From assembly GCA_950075865.1 (NCBI GenBank), contig CATMVA010000004.1:62001-126000 (forward strand): 64,000 bases of DNA, read 5' to 3'. Shown piece by piece: positions 50,642 to 58,991 of the stretch; position 1 is the first letter of the stretch, and the number at the start of each line of letters is the position of its first letter. Both the position numbers and the translations under genes were made by a program. The stretch is from an uncultured Oscillospiraceae bacterium. Its GTDB lineage: Bacteria; Bacillota; Clostridia; Oscillospirales; Oscillospiraceae. Below the pieces are notes generated by a model that did not search any database, was not told where the DNA came from, and saw nothing but the letters and a program-made list of their open reading frames with translations.

Positions 50642-50866
50642 TTATTGCCGGCTTCTGGGGTATGGCTCCCTCACATCGGTCCTCCCCAGCAGGTAGTCCA
50701 CGCTGGTCTCATGGAACTCGGCCAGCTTGATGAGCACGTCGGTGGGAATATCCCGCTTGCCCAACTCGTAGGAGGAATAGCACACCTGGGTACACCTGAG
50801 ATAGGCCGCCAGGTCCTTCTGCAAAAGGTCCTTATCCTCCCGCAAGTCCCGGATCCGCTGATACAT
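50642..50866 (-). CDS. XRE-family repressor, 74 residues
   Basis: A minimal helix-turn-helix protein. MYQRIRDLREDKDLLQKDLAAYL starts the five-helix XRE domain, and ETSVDYLLGRTD ends it, leaving only a short basic tail (REPYPRSRQ). It is transcribed away from the NatAB-like transporter genes, and an inverted repeat lies over the transporter's promoter in the gap between them. The likely role is repression of that transporter and of itself. The ATG is at 50866; a GGGGCGC stretch precedes it but no strong SD is seen. Confidence 0.88.
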   Translation of the reverse strand: MYQRIRDLREDKDLLQKDLAAYLRCTQVCYSSYELGKRDIPTDVLIKLAEFHETSVDYLLGRTDVREPYPRSRQ

Positions 50867-50916
50867 CTCTGCGCCCCCCGCTCTTTCTTAAGTCTTTATG
50901 AAGAGTATACGCAAAG

Positions 50917-50957
50917 CAAAATGTTTTATTGACTTATAAAGCATTTTGTTTTATAAT
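50917..50957 (+). promoter_or_regulatory. Promoter with overlapping operator upstream of the ABC transporter genes
   Basis: TTGACT (50929-50934) and a perfect TATAAT (50952-50957), spacing 17. Inverted arms CAAAATG (50917-50923) and CATTTTG (50942-50948), extendable to 10 of 11 positions, straddle the -35 and spacer. This is the expected place for the divergent XRE repressor to bind. Confidence 0.7.
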
Positions 50958-51011
50958 GGCCGGGTGACCAGAGGACCCAACAAAAATTTTTCGGAAAAAT
51001 GTAAAATACGC

Positions 51012-51040
51012 TTGATATTTCCTCTGCTCCGGTCTATACT
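51012..51040 (+). promoter_or_regulatory. Second promoter of the ABC transporter genes
   Basis: TTGATA (51012-51017) and TATACT (51035-51040), spacing 17, about 50 bases before the ATPase start. Confidence 0.65.
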
Positions 51041-51092
51041 TTGTTGAGTAAAGCGAGCTTTACATTTTATCCGGATAAAAAGGAGAATGACT

Positions 51093-51884
51093 ATGGCCTT
51101 ATCGGAACAACAGGAGCTGCTTCAGGTCAAGGGCCTGACCAAGACCTTCCAGCTCTCGGCCAAGCAGCAGAAGCTGGAAAAGACAAAAGAGAAGGTCCGC
51201 ACCGCGGTGAACGACCTGAGCTTCACCGCATACAAGGGGGAGATCTTCGGCCTTTTGGGCCCCAACGGCGCGGGCAAAACCACCACCCTGCGGATGCTCT
51301 CCACCCTCATCCGCCCCGACAGCGGCGATGCTCTGGTGGACGGCTTCAGCGTGGTGAAGGAGCCGGACAAGGTGCGCTCCCGCATCGGCTTTCTCACCAG
51401 CGAGCTGAAGCTGGAGGACTGCTTCACCCCCAACTACCTGTTTGACTTCTTCTCCGACCTCCACGGAGTGGACCCGGCGGTGCGGAAGGAGCGGAAGGCC
51501 GCCCTTTTCGCCCGGTTTGGCATCGACAAGTTCGCCGAGGTGAAGGTGGTCAACCTGTCCACTGGCATGAAACAGAAGGTCTCCCTGGTGGTGTCCATCG
51601 TCCACGACCCGGATATCATCATCTTCGACGAGCCCACCAACGGCCTGGATGTCATCACCGCCAAGGTGGTCACCGACTTTCTGAAGGAGCTGAAAAGCGA
51701 GGGCAAGACCATCATCGTCTCCACCCACATTTTCAGCCTCATTGAGAAGCTCTGCGACCGGGTGGGCATCATCATCAGCGGCAAAATGATCCTCTGCGAC
51801 ACCCTGGAAAATGTCTGCGGCGGGATGAATCTGGAAGACAGGTTCTTTGAGATCTATAAGGAAACGGTAGGTGACGGGGAATGA
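51093..51884 (+). CDS. ABC transporter ATPase, NatA-like
   Basis: A 263-residue ATP-binding subunit. Walker A is LGPNGAGKTTTLR near residue 55, the signature VNLSTGMKQKVSL near 150 and Walker B IIIFDEPTNGLD near 170, with the switch His in IIVSTHIFSL. The closest family pattern is NatA, the ATPase of sodium or antibiotic/peptide exporters. The ATG at 51093 was chosen because AAGGAG ends seven bases before it; an ATG two codons earlier is too close. It overlaps the permease gene by four bases. Confidence 0.93.
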   Translation: MALSEQQELLQVKGLTKTFQLSAKQQKLEKTKEKVRTAVNDLSFTAYKGEIFGLLGPNGAGKTTTLRMLSTLIRPDSGDALVDGFSVVKEPDKVRSRIGFLTSELKLEDCFTPNYLFDFFSDLHGVDPAVRKERKAALFARFGIDKFAEVKVVNLSTGMKQKVSLVVSIVHDPDIIIFDEPTNGLDVITAKVVTDFLKELKSEGKTIIVSTHIFSLIEKLCDRVGIIISGKMILCDTLENVCGGMNLEDRFFEIYKETVGDGE

Positions 51885-53053
51885 GAAACGGTATCATCAC
51901 CATTATGAAAAAGGAGCTTGCCCGTTTCTTCGGAGACAAGCGCCTTGTGGTCAGTATTTTGCTCCCCGGCGTACTCATCTACGTCATGTACTCCTTCATG
52001 GGCTCGGCCATGAAGAACAATTTCGGGGTGGACGAGCGCTACACCCCCACTGTTCAGGCAGTGAACCTGCCCGTCTCCATGGAGGCCCTGTTGCCTCAAA
52101 CGGGCTTTGCCGTCATCACCGGCACCGATGTGGCCGCCGCCAAGGAGGCCGTCACCGCCCAGGAGCTGGACCTGCTGCTGGTCTTCCCCGCGGACTTTGA
52201 TGCCCAGGTGGCCGCCTACCAGGCCGCCTCCGGGCAGACCGCCCCCAATGTGGCGCTCTACCACAACTCGGCCTCCACCAACTCCACCTTTACTTACCAG
52301 ACCGTGGTGGCCCTGCTGGATGCCTACGAGGCCGGAATGGTCAACAAGTTCGACGTGAACGCCGGGGGCGAGAGCTACGACCTGGCCACCGCCCAGGACT
52401 CCATGGGCAGCCTCTTCGCCATGCTCATGCCCATGCTTCTCATGACCTTCCTCTACTCAGGCTGCGCCGCCGTGGCCCCCGAGTCCATCGCCGGGGAAAA
52501 GGAGCGGGGCACCATCGCCACCATGCTCATCACCCCCATCCGCCGCAGCGACATCGCCCTGGGCAAGATCCTGGCCCTGGGGATCATCTCCACCATCTCG
52601 GCGGCGGCCAGCGCCGTGGGCTCCATCCTGGCCATGCCCAAGCTCATGGGAGCAGCCATGGAGGACATGAACGCCAGCATCTACGGCATTACTGACTATC
52701 TCCTTCTGGCCGCTGTGATCTTCTCCACCGTATTGGTGCTGGTGACCCTCATCTCCATCCTGTCCGCTTTCGCCAAGACCATCAAGGAGGCCCAAACCTA
52801 TGCCATGCCCGTCATGATCCTGGTGATGGCCCTGGGCATCTCCGGTATGTTCGGCGGCGGGGCCTCCTCAGAGCTGTGGGCCTACTCCATCCCCCTCTAC
52901 AACAGCGTGCAGTGCATGACCGGGGTATTCTCCTTCTCCATTCTCCCCGTGGGGGTGGCCGTCACCGTGGCGGCGAACGCCGCCGTCACCCTGCTGGGGG
53001 TGTTCGTCCTGGCAAAGATGTTCAACAGCGAGAAGATCATCTTCGCCCGGTGA
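51881..53053 (+). CDS. ABC-2 type permease, NatB-like
   Basis: A 390-residue membrane subunit. One helix near the N-terminus (about 24-40) is followed by a large extracytoplasmic domain (about 45-185) and then five or six helices. TLFYSGCAAVAPESIAGEKERGT-type sequence near 195-215 is the ABC-2 coupling region (ESIAGEKERGTIATMLITPI). This architecture matches NatB/YhaP-type exporters. It forms a complete transporter with the ATPase upstream; a sodium or peptide/antibiotic substrate is possible and unproven. Confidence 0.92.
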   Translation: MRNGIITIMKKELARFFGDKRLVVSILLPGVLIYVMYSFMGSAMKNNFGVDERYTPTVQAVNLPVSMEALLPQTGFAVITGTDVAAAKEAVTAQELDLLLVFPADFDAQVAAYQAASGQTAPNVALYHNSASTNSTFTYQTVVALLDAYEAGMVNKFDVNAGGESYDLATAQDSMGSLFAMLMPMLLMTFLYSGCAAVAPESIAGEKERGTIATMLITPIRRSDIALGKILALGIISTISAAASAVGSILAMPKLMGAAMEDMNASIYGITDYLLLAAVIFSTVLVLVTLISILSAFAKTIKEAQTYAMPVMILVMALGISGMFGGGASSELWAYSIPLYNSVQCMTGVFSFSILPVGVAVTVAANAAVTLLGVFVLAKMFNSEKIIFAR

Positions 53054-53076
53054 CAGGAAACAAGCATAGATACACA

Positions 53077-53107
53077 AAGGCCGGGAGCGGTTTCCGCTCC
53101 CGGCCTT
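53077..53107. terminator. Bidirectional terminator
   Basis: GGCCGGGAGCGG pairs with CCGCTCCCGGCC around TTT, flanked by AAA and TTTT. It serves the permease gene and the convergent acetyltransferase gene. Confidence 0.92.
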
Positions 53108-53126
53108 TTGCTGTCCATGTTCTTCC

Positions 53127-53579
53127 TCACAGCCTGCACACCAGATTGAGGGCATCGGGAACCTCCGGGTCCACATAGCCGGAATCCACAAACCCCGCCT
53201 TCTCATAGACCCGCAAGGCGGGGGCATCCGCCTTTTTGACACACACCTCCACGGTGGGCCAGCGGCCCTCTTGACGCAGCCGGTCCAGCACCAGTCCCAG
53301 AGCCGCCGTGCCTACCCCCCGGCCCTGCTCCCGCTTGTCGATAAAAAACTGCTGGAGTTCATACCCAAGAGGCTCGTCGTCAAACTCCCGGACCATGGCA
53401 AGGCCCACCACCCGGCCGTCCTCCTGGATGGTCCACACCTGCGCCCGGCAATCCCGGTAAACATAGGCCCGGGCCAAAACGCCCATGGGGTTGGCCACAA
53501 AAGCCAGTTGTTCCTCGGCCAGCTGCAGCCGTATTGCCTCCAGCCAGTTTTCCTGCGTGATTTCACCCAAACTGATCAT
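53127..53579 (-). CDS. GNAT-family N-acetyltransferase
   Basis: A 150-residue acetyl-CoA-dependent transferase. The acetyl-CoA loop is the R-x-x-G-x-G-type REQGRGVGTAAL near residue 84 and the final strand LRVYEKAGFVDSG near 120. The opening EITQENWLEAIRLQLAEEQLAFVA resembles spermine/spermidine acetyltransferases such as BltD and PaiA, so a polyamine is a candidate substrate. It overlaps the AAA+ ATPase gene by four bases, so the pair is translated together. Confidence 0.9.
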   Translation of the reverse strand: MISLGEITQENWLEAIRLQLAEEQLAFVANPMGVLARAYVYRDCRAQVWTIQEDGRVVGLAMVREFDDEPLGYELQQFFIDKREQGRGVGTAALGLVLDRLRQEGRWPTVEVCVKKADAPALRVYEKAGFVDSGYVDPEVPDALNLVCRL

Positions 53580-55078
53580 ACGCGTTCCTCATCCTCTTTT
53601 GGTTCCCCGGTCTCAGGCTCGGCGGGTTTTTCCTCCTCGTCCTCCCCGGCGGCCTTTTTCAAATCGGCGGTGTCCAGGGCCATGAGGGCCTCCTTGGTGA
53701 CCTCCTCCAGGAAGGCCACACGGTCGGACTGGGCGGCCACGCTGCGCTCAAAGAAATTCCGCACATCCCGGGCGTTGCCGAAGTTCTCGTCCCGGCAGGC
53801 GTACATCTCAGAGAGGAACTCCTTGGCGTAATCCAGAGCCTTCTTGTCCAGCTCGTAGCCGTTCTTTTTACACATGGACTGGAAGATCTGGAGCATCTGC
53901 TCCCCATCATAGTCGTCAAAGTAGAAGTACTTGTTGAAACGGCTCTCCAAACCGGGGTTGGAGTGGATGAAGTCGGTCATCAGGTCGGTGTAGCCCGCCA
54001 CAATGACAATCAAATCATCCCGGTGGTCCTCCATGTTCTTGAGAATGACCTCCACCGCCTCCTGGCCAAAGTCGTTCTGCCCGGTGTGACTGGTGAGGGC
54101 GTAGGCCTCGTCGATGAAGAGCACGCCGCCGATGGCTTTCGTGATGACCTCCTGGGTCTTGAGGGCGGTCTGGCCCACGAACCCGGCCACCAGCCCGGAG
54201 CGGTCCACCTCCACCAGTTGACCCTTGGAGAGGACCCCCACGGCATGGTAGATTTTCGCCAACAGCCGGGCCACCGTGGTCTTGCCGGTGCCAGGGTTGC
54301 CCAGGAACACCAGGTGGAGGGAAAGGGGCGGCACGGGGAGACCCTGCTCCTGCCGCAGCTTGCGCACCTTCACCAGATTGATAAGGCTCTTCACATCGGT
54401 CTTTACCTTCTCCAGGCCGCATAGCTCGTCCAGCTGGGCCAGAAGCTCCTCCAGGGTGGGCTCTGGCTCGGCAGGCTTTTCGGGCTCCTCCTCAGCCTTG
54501 TCCTCCCCGGTGACAGGGGCAGTGGTCTGAGGGCCGCCGGTACCGGCGGCGGGCTTCAAGGTCACGAAGTCCTTGGCGTCCAGGGGGGACTTTCCGCCGG
54601 GGATGCCGTCCTTGTCGCACAAGCGGGTCAGGGTATCGGCGCAGGAATTGACGAACCCGGCCTCCCGGTCGCTCACCACCCCGTCCACCGAGGAAAAGAG
54701 CAGAGCCACCAGGGTGAAAACGTCGATAAACCGGCGGGACAGATCGCTTTTGGAGACCTTGTCCACCGCCCGCATCCGGGCAAAAAACTCGGGGACCGTG
54801 AAGCCGGGGTAGTTGGCTACACTGGTGGTCAGCTCCCAGTAGAGGATGGAGGGGGTGGGGTTGCCCGGGCGGTAGATGGCGTTATAGTACTCCACATATC
54901 CCGTGGTCAGCAGCCCGCCGTCGGCGTGCCAGACTCCCAGGGCGCAGGCGCGGAAGAAGTCGTCGGCCTCCCTCTGGAGCCGCAGGCGCAGGGTGGCGTC
55001 GGGAATGGTCTTGAGATAGGCCGCCAGGGTCTCCTGGTACTGCTTGTGGACCTCGGCGGAGGAAAGGGGCGTTTTCAT
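53576..55078 (-). CDS. AAA+ ATPase, CbxX/CfxQ/SpoVK type, with N-terminal helical domain
   Basis: A 500-residue cytoplasmic ATPase. Residues 1-175 form a helical, TerB-like region (FIDVFTLVALLFSSVDGVVSDREA). A Glu/Pro-rich linker follows (about 185-215), then the AAA+ module (about 220-460): Walker A FLGNPGTGKTTVA, pore-loop region VGQTALKTQEV, Walker B VLFIDEAYAL, sensor-1 VIVAGYTD and arginine finger in NPGLESRF. The tail is acidic and Pro-rich. The CbxX branch includes Rubisco activase and sporulation SpoVK, so a remodelling role is expected but the client is unknown. ATG 55078 follows GAGGTGA. Confidence 0.9.
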   Translation of the reverse strand: MKTPLSSAEVHKQYQETLAAYLKTIPDATLRLRLQREADDFFRACALGVWHADGGLLTTGYVEYYNAIYRPGNPTPSILYWELTTSVANYPGFTVPEFFARMRAVDKVSKSDLSRRFIDVFTLVALLFSSVDGVVSDREAGFVNSCADTLTRLCDKDGIPGGKSPLDAKDFVTLKPAAGTGGPQTTAPVTGEDKAEEEPEKPAEPEPTLEELLAQLDELCGLEKVKTDVKSLINLVKVRKLRQEQGLPVPPLSLHLVFLGNPGTGKTTVARLLAKIYHAVGVLSKGQLVEVDRSGLVAGFVGQTALKTQEVITKAIGGVLFIDEAYALTSHTGQNDFGQEAVEVILKNMEDHRDDLIVIVAGYTDLMTDFIHSNPGLESRFNKYFYFDDYDGEQMLQIFQSMCKKNGYELDKKALDYAKEFLSEMYACRDENFGNARDVRNFFERSVAAQSDRVAFLEEVTKEALMALDTADLKKAAGEDEEEKPAEPETGEPKEDEERV

Positions 55079-55108
55079 GGGGGTCACCTCGGTTGGTTGG
55101 TGAGGTCT

Positions 55109-55136
55109 ATTATAGCATATCGTGGGGAGAAAACAA
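55109..55136 (-). promoter_or_regulatory. Promoter of the AAA+ ATPase / acetyltransferase genes
   Basis: TTGTTT (55131-55136) and a perfect TATAAT (55109-55114), spacing 16, on the minus strand. Confidence 0.65.
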
Positions 55137-55204
55137 GAAAAAGAAAATGGTGGGGTAAGGGTGGCTCTTATAGTGGCTTTTTAAATTCTTTTCCCCCTGC
55201 CGGG

Positions 55205-55232
55205 GCCTTCCTTTCCCGTGTGGGAAAGGAAG
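55205..55232. repeat. Inverted repeat in the gap before the RHH gene
   Basis: Arms of 11 bases, CTTCCTTTCCC and GGGAAAGGAAG, around GTGT. The T-poor flanks make a terminator unlikely. The surrounding 55137-55314 holds no recognised gene. Confidence 0.5.
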
Positions 55233-55314
55233 CGAAAGGACACCAGAGGGAAAGCATTTCGCCTCTCTCCTTCTGGCCTCCTCTCAACGACCAAAGGGGG
55301 TTGAGGCGATTGAT

Positions 55315-55479
55315 ATGCAGAAACCATATCAAAATTTTACTTTCTGTACCCCGGAAAAACTGCTCCAAAAATTGAGATATATTGCTCAATACGAATGCCG
55401 AAGCACCGGGAGCGCGATCCGGATCCTCATTCGGAATCGTGTGGTGCAGTTTGAAAAGGAGCATGGGGAGATCCTGTAA
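55315..55479 (+). CDS. Small Arc-type ribbon-helix-helix protein (54 residues)
   Basis: A short gene, ATG at 55315 and TAA at 55477-55479, giving 54 residues. The pattern matches an Arc/MetJ-type ribbon-helix-helix: a strand with alternating residues (NFTFCTPEKLL), helix A (QKLRYIAQYECRS), the turn and helix B (TGSAIRILIRNRVVQFEKEHGE). Such proteins bind DNA as dimers with the beta ribbon in the major groove. GGGGGTTGAGG lies upstream. Lower GC than its neighbours and an isolated position suggest it was acquired, perhaps as half of a toxin-antitoxin or plasmid-type module. No partner gene is adjacent. A longer frame on the other strand was rejected in its favour. Confidence 0.72.
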   Translation: MQKPYQNFTFCTPEKLLQKLRYIAQYECRSTGSAIRILIRNRVVQFEKEHGEIL

Positions 55480-55482
55480 CTC

Positions 55483-55511
55483 TTGAACCTGACGGCGGAT
55501 TTTGCTATAAT
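55483..55511 (+). promoter_or_regulatory. Promoter of the PHP phosphatase gene
   Basis: TTGAAC (55483-55488) and a perfect TATAAT (55506-55511), spacing 17, starting four bases after the RHH gene stop. Confidence 0.75.
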
Positions 55512-55544
55512 ATTCGTTGATTGAAATGAGGGAGGAATCATACC

Positions 55545-56270
55545 ATGCTGCCAAAATTTGAACTGGACATCCACACCCACACCATTGCCAGCGGACATGC
55601 CTTCGGTACCATCCGGGAGATGGCCCAGGCCGCCGCGGAGCAGGAGCTGAAGATCTTGGGCATCACCGAGCATGCCCCGGGCATCCCGGGCACGGTGGAC
55701 CCGGTCTACTTTGTCAACCTGCACGCGGTCCCCTCTCACCTTTACGGGGTCAGGATCATTCACGGCAGCGAGATCAACGTGATGAACGACGGCACCCTCT
55801 CCCTAAGCGAATACCATATGAAGTATCTGGACTACGGCATCGTGGGCATCCACCGCACCTGCTACACCGACGCCGGGCGGGAGAAGAACACCGAAAACCT
55901 GATCTCCTGTATGCGCCACCCCAAGGTCTTTTTTGTCTCCCACCCTGACGATGATCACACTCCTCTGGACTATAAGAAGCTGGTCCCCGCCGCCAAGGAG
56001 CTCCACGTGGCTCTGGAGGTGAACAACAGCTCCTTCGCCAAACCGGACTACCGGCTGAACTGCGTGGCCAACTACGAGACCATGCTCCCCCTGTGCATGG
56101 AGTACCGGGTCCCCATCATCGTGGATTCGGACGCCCACGATCCTTCGGCTGTGGGCACCTTCGAGGCGGCACGGGCCCTGCTGGAGCGTCTGGACTTTGA
56201 CCCAGAGCTGATCCTCAACACCAGCGTAGACAAATTCTTCGATTTCATCGGGTACACCCCCAACGACTGA
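55545..56270 (+). CDS. PHP-domain phosphatase (YcdX-like)
   Basis: A 241-residue metal-dependent phosphoesterase of the PHP superfamily. Metal ligands are visible in order: H-x-H in DIHTHTIASGH, His in ILGITEHAPG, Glu in IIHGSEINV, His in VSHPDDDHT, and the D-x-H in VDSDAHDPS near residue 190. The closest pattern is YcdX. The natural substrate is unknown; histidinol phosphate is only a family hint. A GAGGGAGG site precedes the ATG. Confidence 0.9.
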   Translation: MLPKFELDIHTHTIASGHAFGTIREMAQAAAEQELKILGITEHAPGIPGTVDPVYFVNLHAVPSHLYGVRIIHGSEINVMNDGTLSLSEYHMKYLDYGIVGIHRTCYTDAGREKNTENLISCMRHPKVFFVSHPDDDHTPLDYKKLVPAAKELHVALEVNNSSFAKPDYRLNCVANYETMLPLCMEYRVPIIVDSDAHDPSAVGTFEAARALLERLDFDPELILNTSVDKFFDFIGYTPND

Positions 56271-56308
56271 GACGGAACACAGCGGCCCTTTCTTTTTTGT
56301 GCCTTCCC

Positions 56309-56337
56309 TTGACTTTCCACTTTACAACCTTTACAAT
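56309..56337 (+). promoter_or_regulatory. Promoter of the cysteine desulfurase gene
   Basis: TTGACT (56309-56314) and TACAAT (56332-56337), spacing 17. Confidence 0.7.
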
Positions 56338-56339
56338 GA

Positions 56340-56368
56340 GCAGGGCCGCCCGACTGTGGCGGCCCTGC
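56340..56368 (+). terminator. Hairpin between the PHP and cysteine desulfurase genes
   Basis: Eleven-base stem GCAGGGCCGCC / GGCGGCCCTGC with a seven-base loop, then ATTTCATATTTT. It can end transcription from the PHP gene. It also begins at about the predicted start site of the next gene and might instead cap that transcript's 5' end. Confidence 0.6.
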
Positions 56369-56394
56369 ATTTCATATTTTGGGAGGGAATTGCC

Positions 56395-57522
56395 ATGATC
56401 TATCTGGACCACGCGGCCACCACCCCGGTGTGCCCCGAGGCCGCCCGGGCGGCTTTGGAGGCCATGACGGGGGGCTTCGGCAACCCCTCCTCCCAATATT
56501 CTCTAGGCCGGGAGGCCGCCAAGGCCAGGGAGGCCCACCGGGCTGTCATCGCCCGGGCCCTGGGCTGTGAGCCGGGGGAGTTGGTCTTCACCTCCTGCGG
56601 CACCGAGGGAGACAACTGGGCCATCCGCTCCGCCGTGGAGCTGAACCGAAAAAAGGGCAGCCATATCGTCACCACCGCCATCGAGCACGACGCGGTGCTG
56701 GGACCCATGAAGGCTCTGGAAAAGGAGGGCTTCGAGGTCACCTGGCTGAAACCGGACGCCGGGGGGCACATTGACCCGGAGGAGGTCCGGGCGGCGGTGC
56801 GGGCCGACACCATTCTGGTCTCCATGATGCTGGTGAACAACGAGGTAGGCACCCGCCTGCCTGTGGAGGCGGCGGCCCAAGCCATCAAGGCCGCGGGCTC
56901 CCCCACCCTGCTCCATACCGACGCGGTGCAGGGCTTTCTGAAGGTGCCCTTCACCCCCAAGGGGCTGGGGGCCGACCTGGTGACCCTCTGCGGTCACAAG
57001 ATCCGGGGGCCCAAGGGCATTGGGGCGCTGTACATCAAAAAGGCCCTCATTCCAAAAATCAAGCCCCTTCTGCTGGGTGGCGGACAGGAGAACGGCCTCC
57101 GGCCAGGCACCGAGCCCACGGCTCAGATCGCCGCTTTTGCTGCCGCCGTGGGGGCCTGGGGGGCTGACTTCAATGACCGCATCCGGGCAGTGAAGGACTA
57201 TGCCGCTAACATTCTCCCAGCTATCGAGGGGGTCACCCTCATCAGCCGGGGAGACGCCCCCCACATCCTGGCCCTCTCCCTCCCCGATTTCTCGGGGCAG
57301 ACGCTGGTGGAGGCCTTGGGGAGCCAAGGGGTGTGCGTCTCCTCTGGCTCGGCCTGCCACCGGGGGAAGCCCAGCCATGTGTTCGAAGCCATGCCTCTGC
57401 CCTCCAAGGTAAAGTACGGAGCCATCCGGGTATCCTTTGGACCGGAGAGCACCACACGGGAGGTGGATGAGCTGGCGGGGCTTCTCAGGCACATTTGCGG
57501 GAAAAAGACGTTATTATTCTGA
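56395..57522 (+). CDS. Cysteine desulfurase (NifS/IscS-like)
   Basis: A 375-residue PLP enzyme that removes sulfur from cysteine for Fe-S clusters or thiolated cofactors. It starts MIYLDHAATTPVCPEA, has the PLP Lys202 in CGHKIRGPKG and the persulfide-forming Cys321 in SSGSACHRG. Length and motifs fit class I (NifS/IscS). The ATG at 56395 follows GGGAGGG; the open frame upstream covers a hairpin and is not coding. No iscU or thiI lies beside it, so its sulfur acceptor cannot be told from context. A MATE transporter gene follows by 56 bases. Confidence 0.94.
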   Translation: MIYLDHAATTPVCPEAARAALEAMTGGFGNPSSQYSLGREAAKAREAHRAVIARALGCEPGELVFTSCGTEGDNWAIRSAVELNRKKGSHIVTTAIEHDAVLGPMKALEKEGFEVTWLKPDAGGHIDPEEVRAAVRADTILVSMMLVNNEVGTRLPVEAAAQAIKAAGSPTLLHTDAVQGFLKVPFTPKGLGADLVTLCGHKIRGPKGIGALYIKKALIPKIKPLLLGGGQENGLRPGTEPTAQIAAFAAAVGAWGADFNDRIRAVKDYAANILPAIEGVTLISRGDAPHILALSLPDFSGQTLVEALGSQGVCVSSGSACHRGKPSHVFEAMPLPSKVKYGAIRVSFGPESTTREVDELAGLLRHICGKKTLLF

Positions 57523-57578
57523 CGCGGCGCGTCAGGGCTGCCGCACCCTACCAAATATTCCTTCTCTGGAGGAGCGCA

Positions 57579-58955
57579 ATGTTTTCCTACATGAACCGGG
57601 GGCGGGCCTTCTACCGGGACGTGATCCTGCTGGCCATCCCCATCATTCTGCAAAATCTCATTACAAACTCCCTGGGGCTGCTGGACACCTTTATGGTGGG
57701 GATGCTGGGGGAGGGCCCCATGGCCGCCGTCACCCTGGCCAACATCCCCATCTTTGTGGTCCAGCTGATGACCTTCGGTCTTCAGAGCGGGGCCAGCGTT
57801 CTCATCAGCCAGTATTACGGCAAGGGGGACAAGGACTCCATCAATCAGGTCCTGGGCATCGGCTTTGCCGTAGCGGGGGGCATCACCCTGATCTTCGGGT
57901 GCGTCATGTTCTTCCTCCCTGTCCCCTTCATGTCCCTGTTCGGCAACGACCCGGAGGTGGTGGTCCTGGCCGCCGAGTACGCCCGGGTCGTGGCCTTCTC
58001 CTTCCTCTTTGACTCCCTGGCCCAGGTCTACATCGCCGCCCACCGCTCCATGGGCAACCCCATGCTGGGGCTTTATATCCTGGGCTCCTCCATGGTGAGC
58101 AACACCCTGCTCAACTGGGTCTTTATCTTCGGCAGGCTGGGGGCCCCCGCCATGGGGGTGCGGGGGGCGGCTCTGGCCACCTTCCTGTCCCGTGTGCTGG
58201 AGCTGGTCATTGCCGGGGGGCACATGGCCCTGGGCAGGCGGTTCCGCCTCCAGCCCCATCAGTTCTTCCGCCCCAGCCCCGCCATGCTGAACAAGTACAT
58301 CAGCTTCGCCACCCCGGTACTCTTCAACGAGACCCTCTGGGGCCTGGGGACCTCCCTCTACCCCACCATCATGGGCCACATGGACTCCTCCCAGGCCATC
58401 CTGGCCGCCTACGGCATCGTGGGCAACCTGGTGAATGTCTCCACCGTCATGGTCTTCGCCGTGGGCGGCACTACCGCCATCATCATCGGCCGGGAGATCG
58501 GGGGCGGCCGGAAGGAGGGGGTCTACGGGATCGGGCTGTGCTTGGATACCCTGGCCTTCCTGCTGGGGCTGGTGGTGGGGCTGGTCTTTATCGGCCTGAC
58601 CTATACCGTTTTCGAGCCGGTGGTCTACCCCATCTTCTCCCTGTCCCCCGAGGCCGCCCGGATCGCCACCATGATGAGCGTGGTCTCCTTCGCCTTCCTT
58701 TCGGCCCGGTCCTTCAACACCACCAACGTGGTGGGGGTCCTCCGGGGCGGCGGGGACGTGAAGATGGCCTCCTTCATCGACCTGGCGCCCATGTGGCTGC
58801 TCTCCCTCCCTCTGGCCGCCCTGGCCGGGCTGGTGTTCCGGTGGGGGATATTGCCCGTGTACCTGTGCATGTCCCTGGACAATGTGGTCAAGATGTTCCT
58901 GGGGCTGCGGCGGCTCCGGTCGGGGAAATGGATCCGGGACCTGACCGTGTCCTGA
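57579..58955 (+). CDS. MATE-family efflux transporter
   Basis: A 458-residue, 12-helix transporter. The first half begins AIPIILQNLITNSLGLLDTFMVG and GLQSGASVLISQYYGKGD; the second half has YISFATPVLFNETLWGLGTSLY and TTAIIIGREIGGG. It belongs to the bacterial MATE group distinct from that of the copy at 49.3 kb. Substrate unknown. The ATG at 57579 follows GGAGGAG. It may share the cysteine desulfurase transcript. Downstream lies a truncated gene remnant. Confidence 0.92.
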   Translation: MFSYMNRGRAFYRDVILLAIPIILQNLITNSLGLLDTFMVGMLGEGPMAAVTLANIPIFVVQLMTFGLQSGASVLISQYYGKGDKDSINQVLGIGFAVAGGITLIFGCVMFFLPVPFMSLFGNDPEVVVLAAEYARVVAFSFLFDSLAQVYIAAHRSMGNPMLGLYILGSSMVSNTLLNWVFIFGRLGAPAMGVRGAALATFLSRVLELVIAGGHMALGRRFRLQPHQFFRPSPAMLNKYISFATPVLFNETLWGLGTSLYPTIMGHMDSSQAILAAYGIVGNLVNVSTVMVFAVGGTTAIIIGREIGGGRKEGVYGIGLCLDTLAFLLGLVVGLVFIGLTYTVFEPVVYPIFSLSPEAARIATMMSVVSFAFLSARSFNTTNVVGVLRGGGDVKMASFIDLAPMWLLSLPLAALAGLVFRWGILPVYLCMSLDNVVKMFLGLRRLRSGKWIRDLTVS

Positions 58956-58991
58956 ATACCGGAAGGGATTTTATTAAGTATGATCATCTAA

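Noticed and set aside
55168-55554. 128-codon minus-strand frame in the gap before the PHP gene
   Set aside because: It crosses the promoter of the PHP gene and lies opposite the better-supported RHH gene; its product has no recognisable pattern.
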